Positions 26,085-38,539 of a stretch of 64,000 nt of DNA are shown here, piece after piece (the first letter of the stretch is position 1; each line of letters opens with the position of its first letter). Made by a program: the position numbers and the translations under genes. The DNA lies in NCBI RefSeq assembly GCF_037026715.1, contig NZ_JBANCG010000004.1, positions 372,001 to 436,000 on the forward strand, in the 5' to 3' direction. Source of the stretch: Breoghania sp037026715 (GTDB taxonomy: Bacteria; Pseudomonadota; Alphaproteobacteria; Rhizobiales; Stappiaceae). The notes under the pieces were generated by a model, which saw nothing but the letters and a program-made list of their open reading frames with translations, was not told the origin of the DNA and did no database searches.

Positions 26085-27488
26085 TCACATATGGATCGGC
26101 TTGTCGTAGGTCGCCATCGCCGCCTCACGCACGGCCTCCGACAGGGTCGGGTGGGCGTGACAGGTGCGCGCAAGATCCTCCGACGAGCCGCCGAATTCCA
26201 TCAGCACGGCCGCCTCGTGGATCATCTCGCCGACACCGGCGCCGATCATGTGAACGCCGAGAACCTTGTCCGTCTCCGCATCGGCCAGAAACTTGACGAA
26301 GCCGTCCGTGTGGCCGATCGCTCGGGCGCGGCCGTTGGCGGAGAAGGGATACTTGCCGGCCTTGTACTTGATGCCCGCCGCCTTCAGCTCCTCTTCGGTC
26401 TTACCCACAGAGGCGACCTCCGGCATGGTGTAGACCACGCCCGGAATGACGTCGTAGTTCACATGACCGGCCTGACCGGCAAGGATCTCGGCCAGCGCCG
26501 CACCCTCGTCCTCGCCCTTGTGGGCGAGCATCGGGCCGGCGATGACATCGCCGATCGCATAGATGCCGTCGACGTTGGTCTTGAAGTGGCCGTCGGTCTT
26601 CACCCGCTTGCGCTCGTCCAGCTCCACGCCGACCTCTTCGAGGCCCAAGCCCTCGGTGAAGGGCCGGCGGCCGATGGCGACCAGCACCACGTCCGCATCC
26701 AGCGTCTCACCGGCCGCCTCGCCGGAGGCGGGCTCAACGGAAACCTTCAGGGCCTTGCCCTTCTTCTCCACGCCCGTGACCTTGGAGGAGAGCTTGAACT
26801 CGAAGCCCTGCTTCTTGAGAATGCGCTGGAAATTCTTGGCAACGTCGCCGTCCATGCCCGGCAGGATGCGGTCGAGGAATTCCACCACGGTCACCTCGGC
26901 ACCGAGACGGCGCCAGACGGAGCCGAGTTCCAGTCCGATCACGCCTGCGCCGACGACGATCATCTTGCCCGGCACCTTGTCGAGCGACAGCGCGCCGGTG
27001 GAGGAGACGATCTGCTTCTCGTCGATCTCGATGCCCGGCAGCGGCGTGACCTCGGAGCCGGTGGCGATGACGATGTTCTTCGCTTCCACCGTCTGGGTCT
27101 TGCCGTCTTCAGACGTCACCTCGACCTTGCCGGGCGCGGCTATCCTGCCGGTGCCCTGGAAGGCGTCGATCTTGTTCTTCTTGAACAGGAACGTCACGCC
27201 GCCGGTGTTGGAATCGACCACGTCGTCCTTGAACTTCATCATCGCGGGCAGATCGAGCTTCGGCTTGCCGGTCTTGATGCCGAGACCCTCGAAGCTGTGA
27301 CCGGCTTCCTCGAACATCTCGGAGGCGTGCAGCAGCGCCTTGGACGGGATGCAGCCGATGTTCAGGCAGGTGCCGCCGTAGGTTGCGCGCTTCTCGACAA
27401 CGGCGACCTTCAGGCCGAGCTGGGCCGCCTTGACCGCGCAGACGTAACCGCCGGGGCCGGAGCCGATAATGCAGAGATCGTAGGACAT
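26085..27488 (-). CDS. lpdA: dihydrolipoyl dehydrogenase (E3)
   Basis: 467 residues. FAD-binding GSGPGGYVCAVKAAQLG, redox disulfide GGTCLNIGCIPSK, an NAD-binding glycine motif (VVGAGVIGLELGSVWRRLGA), the FAD Asp in YAIGDVIAGP, and a C-terminal catalytic HAHPTLSE. It reoxidises the lipoyl group of 2-oxoglutarate dehydrogenase and is encoded downstream of sucAB, with a LysE and an SDR gene between. The start at 27488 has a GAGG-type site. Usual family length. Confidence 0.96.
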   Translation of the reverse strand: MSYDLCIIGSGPGGYVCAVKAAQLGLKVAVVEKRATYGGTCLNIGCIPSKALLHASEMFEEAGHSFEGLGIKTGKPKLDLPAMMKFKDDVVDSNTGGVTFLFKKNKIDAFQGTGRIAAPGKVEVTSEDGKTQTVEAKNIVIATGSEVTPLPGIEIDEKQIVSSTGALSLDKVPGKMIVVGAGVIGLELGSVWRRLGAEVTVVEFLDRILPGMDGDVAKNFQRILKKQGFEFKLSSKVTGVEKKGKALKVSVEPASGEAAGETLDADVVLVAIGRRPFTEGLGLEEVGVELDERKRVKTDGHFKTNVDGIYAIGDVIAGPMLAHKGEDEGAALAEILAGQAGHVNYDVIPGVVYTMPEVASVGKTEEELKAAGIKYKAGKYPFSANGRARAIGHTDGFVKFLADAETDKVLGVHMIGAGVGEMIHEAAVLMEFGGSSEDLARTCHAHPTLSEAVREAAMATYDKPIHM

Positions 27489-27552
27489 CGGAGCCTCTTT
27501 ACACGTTGATTTCGCGCCCGGCCGCGGGAGGCGCCGCCGAGCCGTCTGATTT

Positions 27553-28308
27553 CTAGATGGCGCGCCCGCCGGAGACGTCCACCACCGCGCCGGTGGTGTA
27601 GGAGGCGGCATCGGAGGCGAGCCACAATATGGCGCGCGCGACCTCGTCGGCCGTGCCGGCGCGCCCCATCGGCAGGCTGGATCCCAGCCGCGCGACCCGG
27701 TCCGGATCTCCGCCGCTGGCGTGAATTTCGGTATCGATGATGCCGGGCCTGACGGCATTCACGCGGATGCGGTCCTCAACCACCTCCTTGGCGAGTGCCA
27801 TGGTGAAGGTGTCGATGGCACCCTTGGCGACAGCATAGTCGATATATTGAGCGGGGGAACCGATGCGGGCAGCCGCGGAGGAGACATTGACGATCGCCCC
27901 GCCGCGCCCGCCGTGGCCCGCTGACATGCGCGCAACCGCCTCGCGCGCGCACAGCATCGAACCGATGACGTTGACGTCGAACATCCGGTGCAGACGCTCC
28001 GCGGTCATGTCCTCCAGCCGGGCCGCCTCGTCGACGACACCGGCATTGTTGACCAGAACGTCGAGCCGGCCACAGCGCCGGTCGAGTTCCTCGTACATGG
28101 CGAGGATGGCGTTCTCGTCCGAAATGTCGGCACGCACCGCGTAGGCCTTGCCGCCATCGGCGACAATGTCGGCGACCACGAGCTCTGCCGCCGCGGCGTC
28201 AGACATGTAGTTCACCACCACATGGTAACCGTATTCCCCGGCAAGACGGGCGGTCGCGGCACCGATGCCGCGCGAGCCGCCCGTGACCAGCATGACGGGT
28301 GCGCTCAT
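27553..28308 (-). CDS. SDR family oxidoreductase, glucose/3-oxoacyl reductase type
   Basis: 251-residue classical short-chain dehydrogenase: TGGSRGIGAATARL nucleotide motif, NNAGV at about 90, catalytic Ser in VNVSSAAARIGS, YxxxK in YIDYAVAKGA, and a C-terminal ASDAASYTTGAVVDVSGG. The ARAD pattern (VRADIS) suggests NADP preference. It is on the same strand as the 2-oxoglutarate dehydrogenase genes, between LysE and lpdA. The substrate cannot be assigned. Confidence 0.9.
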   Translation of the reverse strand: MSAPVMLVTGGSRGIGAATARLAGEYGYHVVVNYMSDAAAAELVVADIVADGGKAYAVRADISDENAILAMYEELDRRCGRLDVLVNNAGVVDEAARLEDMTAERLHRMFDVNVIGSMLCAREAVARMSAGHGGRGGAIVNVSSAAARIGSPAQYIDYAVAKGAIDTFTMALAKEVVEDRIRVNAVRPGIIDTEIHASGGDPDRVARLGSSLPMGRAGTADEVARAILWLASDAASYTTGAVVDVSGGRAI

Positions 28309-28324
28309 CTCGGCGCCCTCCCGC

Positions 28325-28939
28325 TCAGCGGCTAGCCAGCGCCAGCTTCACGCCGAAGCCGGCAAAAGCCAGCGCGACGGAGCGGCGCATCCAGGTGACC
28401 ACGGCCTCACGCCTCAGCACCACCTCACCGAAGAGGGCCGCGAATGCGCCGTAGACGACGAATACGGCGAAGGTCATCGCCATGAAGACCGCGCTCATCG
28501 CCAACATCTGGGCTGTCGCGGACGACGACCCGTGCGAGACGAATTGCGGCAGAAAGGCGAGGAAAAAGACTGTGAGCTTCGGGTTGAGAACGTTGATCAG
28601 ACAGCCCGTGCGCGCGATTGCCGCGAGCGACTTGCGCCCGCCTTCGGGCCGTCCGATGGCAACCGGGCCGCTTTCCCGCAACGTCTGCCAGGCGAGATAG
28701 AAAAGGTAGGCAGCACCGGCATATTTCAGCACCAGGAAGGCGAGAGCGCCGGCATGCATGAGCGCGGAGAGCCCCAGAATGGCGGCCGCGATGGACGGCA
28801 CGATGCCGAACGTGCAGCCAAGCGCGGCGGCGACCGCCGCGATCCGCCCGCGCGAAAGCCCGATGGCGACGGTGTAGACGACACCGGTCCCGGGCACGAG
28901 CACGACGACGAGTGCAGTGATCAGGAATTCCAGGCTCAT
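28325..28939 (-). CDS. LysE family translocator (RhtB type)
   Basis: 204 residues from ATG 28939 with six hydrophobic segments. LysE/RhtB signatures: VPGTGVVYTVAIGLSRGRIA near the N terminus and GCLINVLNPKLTVFFLAFLP in the middle. It probably exports an amino acid or derivative. It lies between sucB and the SDR gene, 17 bases before the SDR, likely the same transcript. The frame extends to 29032, but the family N terminus begins at MSLEFL. Confidence 0.9.
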   Translation of the reverse strand: MSLEFLITALVVVLVPGTGVVYTVAIGLSRGRIAAVAAALGCTFGIVPSIAAAILGLSALMHAGALAFLVLKYAGAAYLFYLAWQTLRESGPVAIGRPEGGRKSLAAIARTGCLINVLNPKLTVFFLAFLPQFVSHGSSSATAQMLAMSAVFMAMTFAVFVVYGAFAALFGEVVLRREAVVTWMRRSVALAFAGFGVKLALASR

Positions 28940-29057
28940 TTCCGCAGCCCCCCCGACGCTCGGGATCCGCCTTGCGGACCCCGTTTTCGTTGTCCCATTG
29001 TGGTATCCGAGTGCGCATGAGGCCACCTTCACCGGGAGGCGGCCTCATGCGACCGGA

Positions 29058-30281
29058 TCACAGATCCAGCACGAGGCGCTGGATGTCTTCAAGGCTCTCC
29101 TTGACGCGCACCAGGAAGGTGACGGCTTCCTTGCCGTCGACAACGCGGTGATCGTAGGAGAGTGCCAGATACATCATCGGACGCGCCACGATCTGGCCGT
29201 TCACGACCATCGGGCGCTCCTGGATCTTGTGCATGCCGAGGATGCCCGACTGCGGCGCGTTCAGGATCGGCGAGGACATCAGCGAGCCATAGACGCCGCC
29301 GTTGGAAATCGTGAAGGTGCCGCCCTGCATCTCCTCGATGCCAAGCTTGCCGTCACGCGCCTTGCGGCCGAACTCGCCGATCTTCTTCTCGATCTCGGCG
29401 ATCGACATGCTGTCAGCATCGCGCACCACCGGCACGACGAGGCCCTTGTCGGTGCCGACGGCCACGCCGATGTGGCAGAAGTTCTTGTAGATGAGGTCGG
29501 TGCCGTCGATCTCGGCATTGACTGCGGGTACTTCCTTCAGCGCATGGCAGACGGCCTTGGTGAAGAAGCCCATGAAGCCGAGCTTCACGCCGTGCTTCTT
29601 CTCGAACAGATCCTTGTAGGTCTTCCGGAGCTCCATCACCGGGCCCATGTCCACCTCATTGTAGGTGGTGAGCATGGCGGCAGTGTTCTGCGCATCCTTC
29701 AGCCGGCGGGCGATGGTCTGGCGCAGCTTGGTCATGCGCACGCGTTCCTCGCGCGCCTCGTCCTCGACCGCGACCGGGCCGCGCGCGGCAGCCGGCGAGG
29801 CCGCGGGAGACGACGCGGACGTCTTCTCCATGGCGGCCATCACGTCGCCCTTCAGGATCTGGCCGCGCTTGCCGCTGCCCTCGACCTGATCGGCGGAAAC
29901 GCCCTTCTCGGCCATCATCTTCTGGGCAGACGGCGCCGGCGGCATGTCGGAGCCGGCAGACTTCGCGGCCGGAGCCTCGGCCTTGGCGGGCGCGGGTGCG
30001 GGCTTTTCTTCCTTCGCCTCGGCGGGCTTGGCCGAACCGGAAGCGCCTTCGGCGAGCGTCGCCAGAAGCGCGCCGACCTCGACGGTCTCGCCTTCCTGCA
30101 CGACGATGCTCTCCAGCGCACCGGCAGCGGGCGCGGGAACCTCGATCGTCACCTTGTCGGTTTCCAGCTCCACGAGCGGTTCGTCGGCGGCGACGGCCTC
30201 GCCCGGCTTCTTGAACCACTGCGCGATGGTGGCTTCGGTCACGGATTCGCCCAGGGTGGGCACGCGGATTTCCGTTGCCAT
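29058..30281 (-). CDS. sucB: 2-oxoglutarate dehydrogenase E2, dihydrolipoamide succinyltransferase
   Basis: 407 residues: lipoyl domain 1-75 with the lipoylated lysine in VELETDKVTIEVPAPAAG, an Ala/Pro/Lys-rich linker, an E1/E3-binding domain (SAQKMMAEKGVSADQVEGSG), a second linker, and a catalytic domain with the active-site SYDHRVVDGKEAV. It transfers succinyl groups to CoA in the TCA cycle. It lies downstream of sucA with a 103-base gap. Confidence 0.97.
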   Translation of the reverse strand: MATEIRVPTLGESVTEATIAQWFKKPGEAVAADEPLVELETDKVTIEVPAPAAGALESIVVQEGETVEVGALLATLAEGASGSAKPAEAKEEKPAPAPAKAEAPAAKSAGSDMPPAPSAQKMMAEKGVSADQVEGSGKRGQILKGDVMAAMEKTSASSPAASPAAARGPVAVEDEAREERVRMTKLRQTIARRLKDAQNTAAMLTTYNEVDMGPVMELRKTYKDLFEKKHGVKLGFMGFFTKAVCHALKEVPAVNAEIDGTDLIYKNFCHIGVAVGTDKGLVVPVVRDADSMSIAEIEKKIGEFGRKARDGKLGIEEMQGGTFTISNGGVYGSLMSSPILNAPQSGILGMHKIQERPMVVNGQIVARPMMYLALSYDHRVVDGKEAVTFLVRVKESLEDIQRLVLDL

Positions 30282-30384
30282 TTTATTTCGTCTCTTCGAT
30301 TGGCAGCCGAGCTGCGGTTTAACGTTCTCGATGCGGAAGCCGGCAGGCGCTCCTGGCGCCCGCCGGAAATCTCAGGTCGCGACC

Positions 30385-33372
<2,988 letters not shown>

Positions 33373-33680
33373 GTTGTCTGTCAGCGAAGGGTCTTGACCT
33401 CCGCCCCGCTCGTGACGGCACGACCGATGGGCCGTGCCTTGTGCCCGTTTTGAGAACGCCGGGGGCGTCCCCGATGATCATTGAGGGCGACCGATCCGGC
33501 CGCGCTCCGTCTCGTCAGTGTGCGTCACCATGCCGCAAAGGCATAAGGCCCAGAAAACCTTGCTAAACCCGTAACGCTATCCGGCGCAAGCGCTTACGCA
33601 GTTTCACGCAGTGCAGCTCGCGCATGTTCGTTCCCCGTGGGGAAGCGGTCCGGCAGCATCGCCGCCGAACCGAAAAGGCA
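33373..33680. other. sucD-sucA intergenic region, no gene seen
   Basis: 308 bases without a coding frame of normal character. I saw no strong rho-independent terminator, so read-through from sucCD into sucAB remains possible. No recognised promoter was found. Confidence 0.5.
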
Positions 33681-34589
33681 TCAGCCCTTGAGGACCTCGA
33701 CCAGCGTCTCGCCGAGCTTGGCGGGAGACGGCGAGACCTTGATACCGGCGGCTTCCATCGCCGCGATCTTGTCTTCCGCACCGCCCTTGCCGCCGGAGAT
33801 GACGGCGCCGGCATGGCCCATGGTGCGGCCCGGAGGGGCCGTGCGGCCGGCGATGAAGCCCGCCATCGGCTTGGAACGCCCCTTCTTCGCCTCATCGGCG
33901 ATGAACTGGGCGGCGTCTTCCTCGGCCGAACCGCCGATCTCGCCGATCATGATGATCGACTTGGTCTCATCGTCCGCCAGGAACATTTCCAGCATGTCGA
34001 TGAACTCGGTGCCCTTGACCGGATCGCCGCCGATGCCGACAGCCGTCGTCTGGCCGAGACCAGCGTTCGATGTCTGGAACACCGCTTCGTATGTAAGCGT
34101 TCCCGAGCGAGATACGATACCGACCGAGCCCTTCTTGAAGATCGAGCCGGGCATGATGCCGATCTTGCACTCTTCCGGCGTCAGCACGCCCGGGCAGTTC
34201 GGACCGATGAGCCGCGACTTCGACTTGTCGAGCTTCGCCTTGACCTTGACCATGTCCATCACCGGAATGCCTTCCGTGATGCAGACGATGAGCGGCACTT
34301 CCGCCTCGATCGCCTCGATGATCGCGGCACCGGCGCCTGCCGGCGGCACGTAGATGACGGAGGCATCGGCCCCGGTCGCGTCCTTCGCATCGGCGACGGA
34401 AGCGTAGATCGGCAGCTCGGCCGCACCGTCGAGGCCCGACGTCCACATCTCACCACCCTTCTTGGGGTGAACGCCGGCGACCATCCGCGTGCCGTAATAG
34501 GCGAGCGCCTGCTCGGTGTGGAACGTGCCGGTCTTGCCGGTCAGGCCCTGAACGATGACCTTGGTGTCCTTGTTGACCAGAATGGACAT
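33681..34589 (-). CDS. sucD: succinyl-CoA synthetase alpha subunit
   Basis: 302 residues: CoA-binding N-terminal domain (VQGLTGKTGTFHTEQALAYY, VGVHPKKGG-like AGVHPKKGGEMW) and ligase domain with the phosphohistidine loop GRTMGHAGAVISGGKGGAED. It converts succinyl-CoA to succinate with ATP or GTP formation, with SucC. The start overlaps the sucC stop by one base (TAATG), giving coupled translation. Confidence 0.97.
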   Translation of the reverse strand: MSILVNKDTKVIVQGLTGKTGTFHTEQALAYYGTRMVAGVHPKKGGEMWTSGLDGAAELPIYASVADAKDATGADASVIYVPPAGAGAAIIEAIEAEVPLIVCITEGIPVMDMVKVKAKLDKSKSRLIGPNCPGVLTPEECKIGIMPGSIFKKGSVGIVSRSGTLTYEAVFQTSNAGLGQTTAVGIGGDPVKGTEFIDMLEMFLADDETKSIIMIGEIGGSAEEDAAQFIADEAKKGRSKPMAGFIAGRTAPPGRTMGHAGAVISGGKGGAEDKIAAMEAAGIKVSPSPAKLGETLVEVLKG

Positions 34590-35788
34590 TACGCGGCCTC
34601 CTTCACAGCCTTGACGATCTTCTGCGCGGCGTCGTCGAGGTCATCGGCGGCGATCACGTTGAGACCGCTCTCGTTGATGATCTTCTTGCCCAACTCGACG
34701 TTCGTGCCTTCGAGGCGCACCACGAGGGGAACCTGAAGCCCGACTTCCTTCACCGCCGCGACCACGCCTTCCGCGATCACGTCGCAGCGCATGATGCCGC
34801 CGAAGATGTTGACCAGGATGCCCTTCACGTTCGGGTCGGCGGTGATGATCTTGAACGCCGCCGTGACCTTCTCCTTGGAAGCGCCACCGCCGACATCGAG
34901 GAAGTTCGCCGGCTCAGCGCCGTAGAGCTTGATGATGTCCATCGTCGCCATGGCAAGACCGGCGCCGTTGACCATGCAGCCGATGTCGCCGTCGAGCGCC
35001 ACGTAGGCGAGATCGAACTTGGAGGCCTCGATCTCCTTCTCGTCCTCTTCCGACTTGTCGCGCAGCGCCATCACGTCGTCGTGGCGGAACAGCGCATTAC
35101 CGTCGAAGGAAACCTTGGCGTCGAGAACGCGCAGGTGACCGTCGGTCATGACGATCAGCGGGTTGATCTCCAGAAGGCTCATGTCCTTCTCGGTGAAGGC
35201 CTTGTAGAGGATCGGGAACAGCTTCATGCCGTCCTCGCGCGCCGGGCTCTTCAGCTCAAGCGCGTCGCAGAGCCTGGCAGCGGCGTCCTCGGTAACGCCC
35301 TGATCCGGATCGATCGGCAGGGTGAGGATCTTCTCGGGCGTGGAGGCGGCGACCTCCTCGATGTCCATGCCACCCTCGGTGGAGGCGACGAAGGCCACCT
35401 GGCCGACCGTGCGGTCGACGAGGATCGAGAGATAGAGTTCGCGGTCGATGTCGGCGCCATCCTCGATATAGAGGCGGTTGACGACCTTGCCGGCCGGGCC
35501 CGTCTGCTTGGTCACCAGCGTGGAGCCGAGCATCTCCCGGGCATTGGCGACAACGTCCTCGATGGACTTCGCCAGCCGGACGCCGCCCTTGGCATCAGGG
35601 CCCAATTCCTTGAACTTGCCCTTGCCGCGGCCGCCGGCATGGATCTGCGACTTGACCACGTAAAGCGGGCCGGGAAGCTTCTTGGCGGCGGCCTCGGCTT
35701 CGTCGGCGGAGAAAATCGGGACACCGGAGGCGACGGGGGCGCCGAATTCCTTCAGCAGCGCCTTTGCCTGGTACTCGTGGATGTTCAT
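34589..35788 (-). CDS. sucC: succinyl-CoA synthetase beta subunit
   Basis: 399 residues with an N-terminal ATP-grasp domain (MNIHEYQAKALLKEFGAPVA, KSQIHAGGRGKGKF) and C-terminal ligase domain (CMVNGAGLAMATMDIIKLYG, NIFGGIMRCDVIAEGVV). It partners SucD. It is upstream of sucD and 167 bases downstream of mdh, with a hairpin terminator in the gap. Confidence 0.97.
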   Translation of the reverse strand: MNIHEYQAKALLKEFGAPVASGVPIFSADEAEAAAKKLPGPLYVVKSQIHAGGRGKGKFKELGPDAKGGVRLAKSIEDVVANAREMLGSTLVTKQTGPAGKVVNRLYIEDGADIDRELYLSILVDRTVGQVAFVASTEGGMDIEEVAASTPEKILTLPIDPDQGVTEDAAARLCDALELKSPAREDGMKLFPILYKAFTEKDMSLLEINPLIVMTDGHLRVLDAKVSFDGNALFRHDDVMALRDKSEEDEKEIEASKFDLAYVALDGDIGCMVNGAGLAMATMDIIKLYGAEPANFLDVGGGASKEKVTAAFKIITADPNVKGILVNIFGGIMRCDVIAEGVVAAVKEVGLQVPLVVRLEGTNVELGKKIINESGLNVIAADDLDDAAQKIVKAVKEAA

Positions 35789-35910
35789 GGTGACTCCCTC
35801 GAGAGGCTTCTCGTTTCAGGATCCGGCACGCAAGGTCGGAGGAAATTCCGCCCCCTCGCGCACCTTCGAAGAAGAAGCGGCGATCCGGGTCTCTTCCTCC
35901 CGATCGCGCC

Positions 35911-35950
35911 CCTTAAAACAACAAAGGGGAGCCCGCAGGGGCTCCCCTTT
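35911..35950 (-). terminator. rho-independent terminator/attenuator between mdh and sucC
   Basis: AAAGGGGAGCC (35923-35933) pairs with GGCTCCCCTTT (35940-35950). On the minus strand the stem is followed by a T-rich stretch. It lies immediately after the mdh stop and 135 bases before sucC. Confidence 0.8.
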
Positions 35951-35954
35951 TCCA

Positions 35955-36917
35955 TCACGCCAGGGCGGGTTGGATCTTCTTGCAGGCTTGAACCAGACCG
36001 TCGACAGAGCCGACGGACTTCTCGAAGTTCGCCTTCTCGTCGGCGTTCAGGTCGATCTCGATGATGCGTTCGACGCCACCGGCGCCGATCACGGTGGGAA
36101 CGCCGACGTAGGTGTCGGTGAGGCCATACTGACCGTCCAGATGCGCGGCGCAGGGCAGCACGCGCTTCTTGTCCTTCAGGTAGCTCTCGGCCATGGCGAT
36201 GGCGGAAGCGGCCGGCGCATAGAAGGCGGAACCGGTCTTGAGCAGGGAAACGATCTCGGCGCCGCCGTCACGGGTGCGCTGCACGATCTCTTCCAGACGC
36301 TCCTTGGTGCACCAGCCCATCTTGACCAGATCCGGCAGCGGAATGCCGGCGACGGTGGAATAGCGGGTCAGCGGCACCATGGTGTCGCCGTGGCCGCCCA
36401 GCACGAAGGCGGTGACATCTTCCACCGACACGTCGAACTCGTCGGCCAGGAAATAGCGGAAGCGGGAGCTGTCCAGCACGCCGGCCATGCCGACGACCTT
36501 GTTCGCCGGCAGGCCGGAGAACTTCTGCAGCGCCCAGACCATGGCGTCGAGCGGGTTGGTGATGCAGATGACGAACGCGTCGGGGCAGTACTTCTTCAGA
36601 CCCGCGCCAACCTGCTCCATGACCTTCAGGTTGATTTCCAGCAGATCGTCGCGGCTCATGCCCGGCTTGCGGGGCACACCGGCGGTGACGATGACGACGT
36701 CGGACCCTTCCAGCGCCTCATAGGTGTTGGTGCCGACCAGCTTCGCATTGAACCCGTCGACCGGCGAGGATTCCGCCAGGTCCAGGGCCTTGCCCTGGGG
36801 GACGCCTTCGGCGATGTCGAAGAGGACGACGTCACCGAGTTCCTTCAGGCCTGCGAGATGAGCGAGCGTGCCACCGATCTGGCCCGACCCTACCAATGCG
36901 ATCTTGTTCCGCGCCAT
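35955..36917 (-). CDS. mdh: malate dehydrogenase
   Basis: 320 residues of the LDH-like MDH group: NAD motif ALVGSGQIGGTLAHL, VIVTAGVPRKPGMSRDDLL, substrate loop with VCITNPLDAMVWALQKFSG, and the catalytic His in VLGGHGDTMVPLTRYS. It oxidises malate to oxaloacetate. It is first of the TCA block mdh-sucCD-sucAB. The 298-base gap to zapE holds no gene that I recognise. Confidence 0.97.
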   Translation of the reverse strand: MARNKIALVGSGQIGGTLAHLAGLKELGDVVLFDIAEGVPQGKALDLAESSPVDGFNAKLVGTNTYEALEGSDVVIVTAGVPRKPGMSRDDLLEINLKVMEQVGAGLKKYCPDAFVICITNPLDAMVWALQKFSGLPANKVVGMAGVLDSSRFRYFLADEFDVSVEDVTAFVLGGHGDTMVPLTRYSTVAGIPLPDLVKMGWCTKERLEEIVQRTRDGGAEIVSLLKTGSAFYAPAASAIAMAESYLKDKKRVLPCAAHLDGQYGLTDTYVGVPTVIGAGGVERIIEIDLNADEKANFEKSVGSVDGLVQACKKIQPALA

Positions 36918-37215
36918 GCTATTGGTTTCCCTTTACGTAAACGTCAGCCAAGGCCATAGGTCATATGGTCGCGGGTTCGATACTCCCTTTGCCGGCGCGG
37001 CGCAACCGCCGGGGCGCGTGTTCGGCAAACGCGGGACGTAAAAAATTCGTAGGGATGGTATCCCGGCTGCCGCAGAGGGCGCGGCGGCGCGCCGGAGCGC
37101 ACACCACATCACGACAGAGGCGGACAAGATGCCTCGGCCCGCGCGCACAGCTCAGCCGCCGCGCCATCGCACGGAAGTCGCCCGAAGGCATACCGTCCCT
37201 TTGCGGGAATGCGGC

Positions 37216-38361
37216 CTATTGCGAGACTTCGGCCAGATATTCCTCGGACCGCATCTCGGTCAGCCGCGAAATCGTCCGATCGAACTCGAACTTTTCCGTA
37301 CCGGAGGTGCCGAGGTAGAGGCCATCCGGTTCCGCCTCGGCGGAGACCACCAGCTTGATGCGCTGATCATAGAGAGCATCCACGAGATTGATGAAGCGCT
37401 TGGCCTCGTTGCGCCTGTTCTGCTGCAGGACGGGGACACGCTCCAGCATGACCGTGTGGTAGGCATGGGCGACGCGCAGATAATCGGCCGCCGAATAGGG
37501 GCGCTCGCAGAGATCGTGAAACGAAAACCGGGCGACGCCGCATGCCGTTTGCGGAACCTCGATCCAGCGACCCTTGACCTCCAGCCGGTCGGCGCGCGAC
37601 CGGGTGCCTTGCGTCAGCGCCTGCCAGATCCGCTCCATCTCCCGGTCCGCCGCCTCGCCGAGGGGGGTGAGGTAGACGGGCGTGCCTGCGAGCTTCTCCA
37701 GCCGGTAATCCGTGGGCGAATCGAGGTTGAACACCTCGACGCGGCTTTTCAGCAACTTGATGAAGGGCAGGAAATGGTCCCGGTTGAGGCCGTCGCGATA
37801 GAGGTCATCTGGATCGACATTGGAGGTCGCGACCACGACGACGCCGGCGTCGAACAGCTTCTCGAACAGACGCCCCAGCAGCATGGCATCGGCTATGTCG
37901 GTGACGGAGAATTCGTCGAAGCACAGCAGCCGGGTTTCCGCCGCCAGATCCGCCGCCACCGGGGCAATCGGGTCCGGCCCTTTAAGCGCGCCGGCCTTGA
38001 TCTTCTGGCGCGCGGCGTGGATGCGCTCGTGCGCGTCGCTCATGAATTCATGGAAATGGGCGCGACGCTTGCGCTTGACTACGGCCCGCTCGAAGAACAG
38101 ATCCATCAGCATGGTCTTGCCGCGGCCGACCGAGCCCCAAATGTAGAGCCCCTTCGGCATCTCCTGCGGCTGCTTCCTGCCGAAGAGCCAGCCGAGCGGA
38201 GATTGCTTGCTGGCGAGACGGCGCTCGGCCAGCGCCGCATTCAGGGCGTCGAGTTTATCGATAACGGCGCGCTGGGCCGGATCCTCGGACAATTCGCCAG
38301 CGGCAACCATCGCCTCGTAGCGTTCGCGTACGTTCGGCGTCAGCGACTGGGACTCGGGCAT
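37216..38361 (-). CDS. zapE: cell division protein ZapE/AFG1-like ATPase
   Basis: 381 residues from ATG 38361; the upstream frame to 38586 lacks family similarity. P-loop YIWGSVGRGKTMLMDLFFE, RRAHFHEFM, Walker B LLCFDEFSVTDIADAMLLGR, VVVVATSNVDPDDLYRDGL, and an arginine-finger region near the end. E. coli ZapE acts at the Z-ring under low oxygen; AFG1 is a mitochondrial chaperone ATPase. Upstream of mdh in Rhizobiales is its usual place. Confidence 0.93.
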   Translation of the reverse strand: MPESQSLTPNVRERYEAMVAAGELSEDPAQRAVIDKLDALNAALAERRLASKQSPLGWLFGRKQPQEMPKGLYIWGSVGRGKTMLMDLFFERAVVKRKRRAHFHEFMSDAHERIHAARQKIKAGALKGPDPIAPVAADLAAETRLLCFDEFSVTDIADAMLLGRLFEKLFDAGVVVVATSNVDPDDLYRDGLNRDHFLPFIKLLKSRVEVFNLDSPTDYRLEKLAGTPVYLTPLGEAADREMERIWQALTQGTRSRADRLEVKGRWIEVPQTACGVARFSFHDLCERPYSAADYLRVAHAYHTVMLERVPVLQQNRRNEAKRFINLVDALYDQRIKLVVSAEAEPDGLYLGTSGTEKFEFDRTISRLTEMRSEEYLAEVSQ

Positions 38362-38539
38362 CGGCAGGGTTTCCAGAAATTCGACAAGGCAAGGGCGGGA
38401 CAAGGGGCGCAGAGCCGGACTCGCGCCATGCGGCAGATTGCGGACGAAAGGTCGCACGGCCGGCAGCGATACTGGATGCGCCTTGTGTTGACAAGCGCGG
38501 GAAAGCCGGGACGGGTTCCTCCCTGCTCCGCTCCCGCCG

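Noticed and set aside
36970..37000. GCGGGTTCGATACTCCC, resembling a tRNA T-arm
   Set aside because: The stem does not pair properly and no anticodon or D-arm precedes it.
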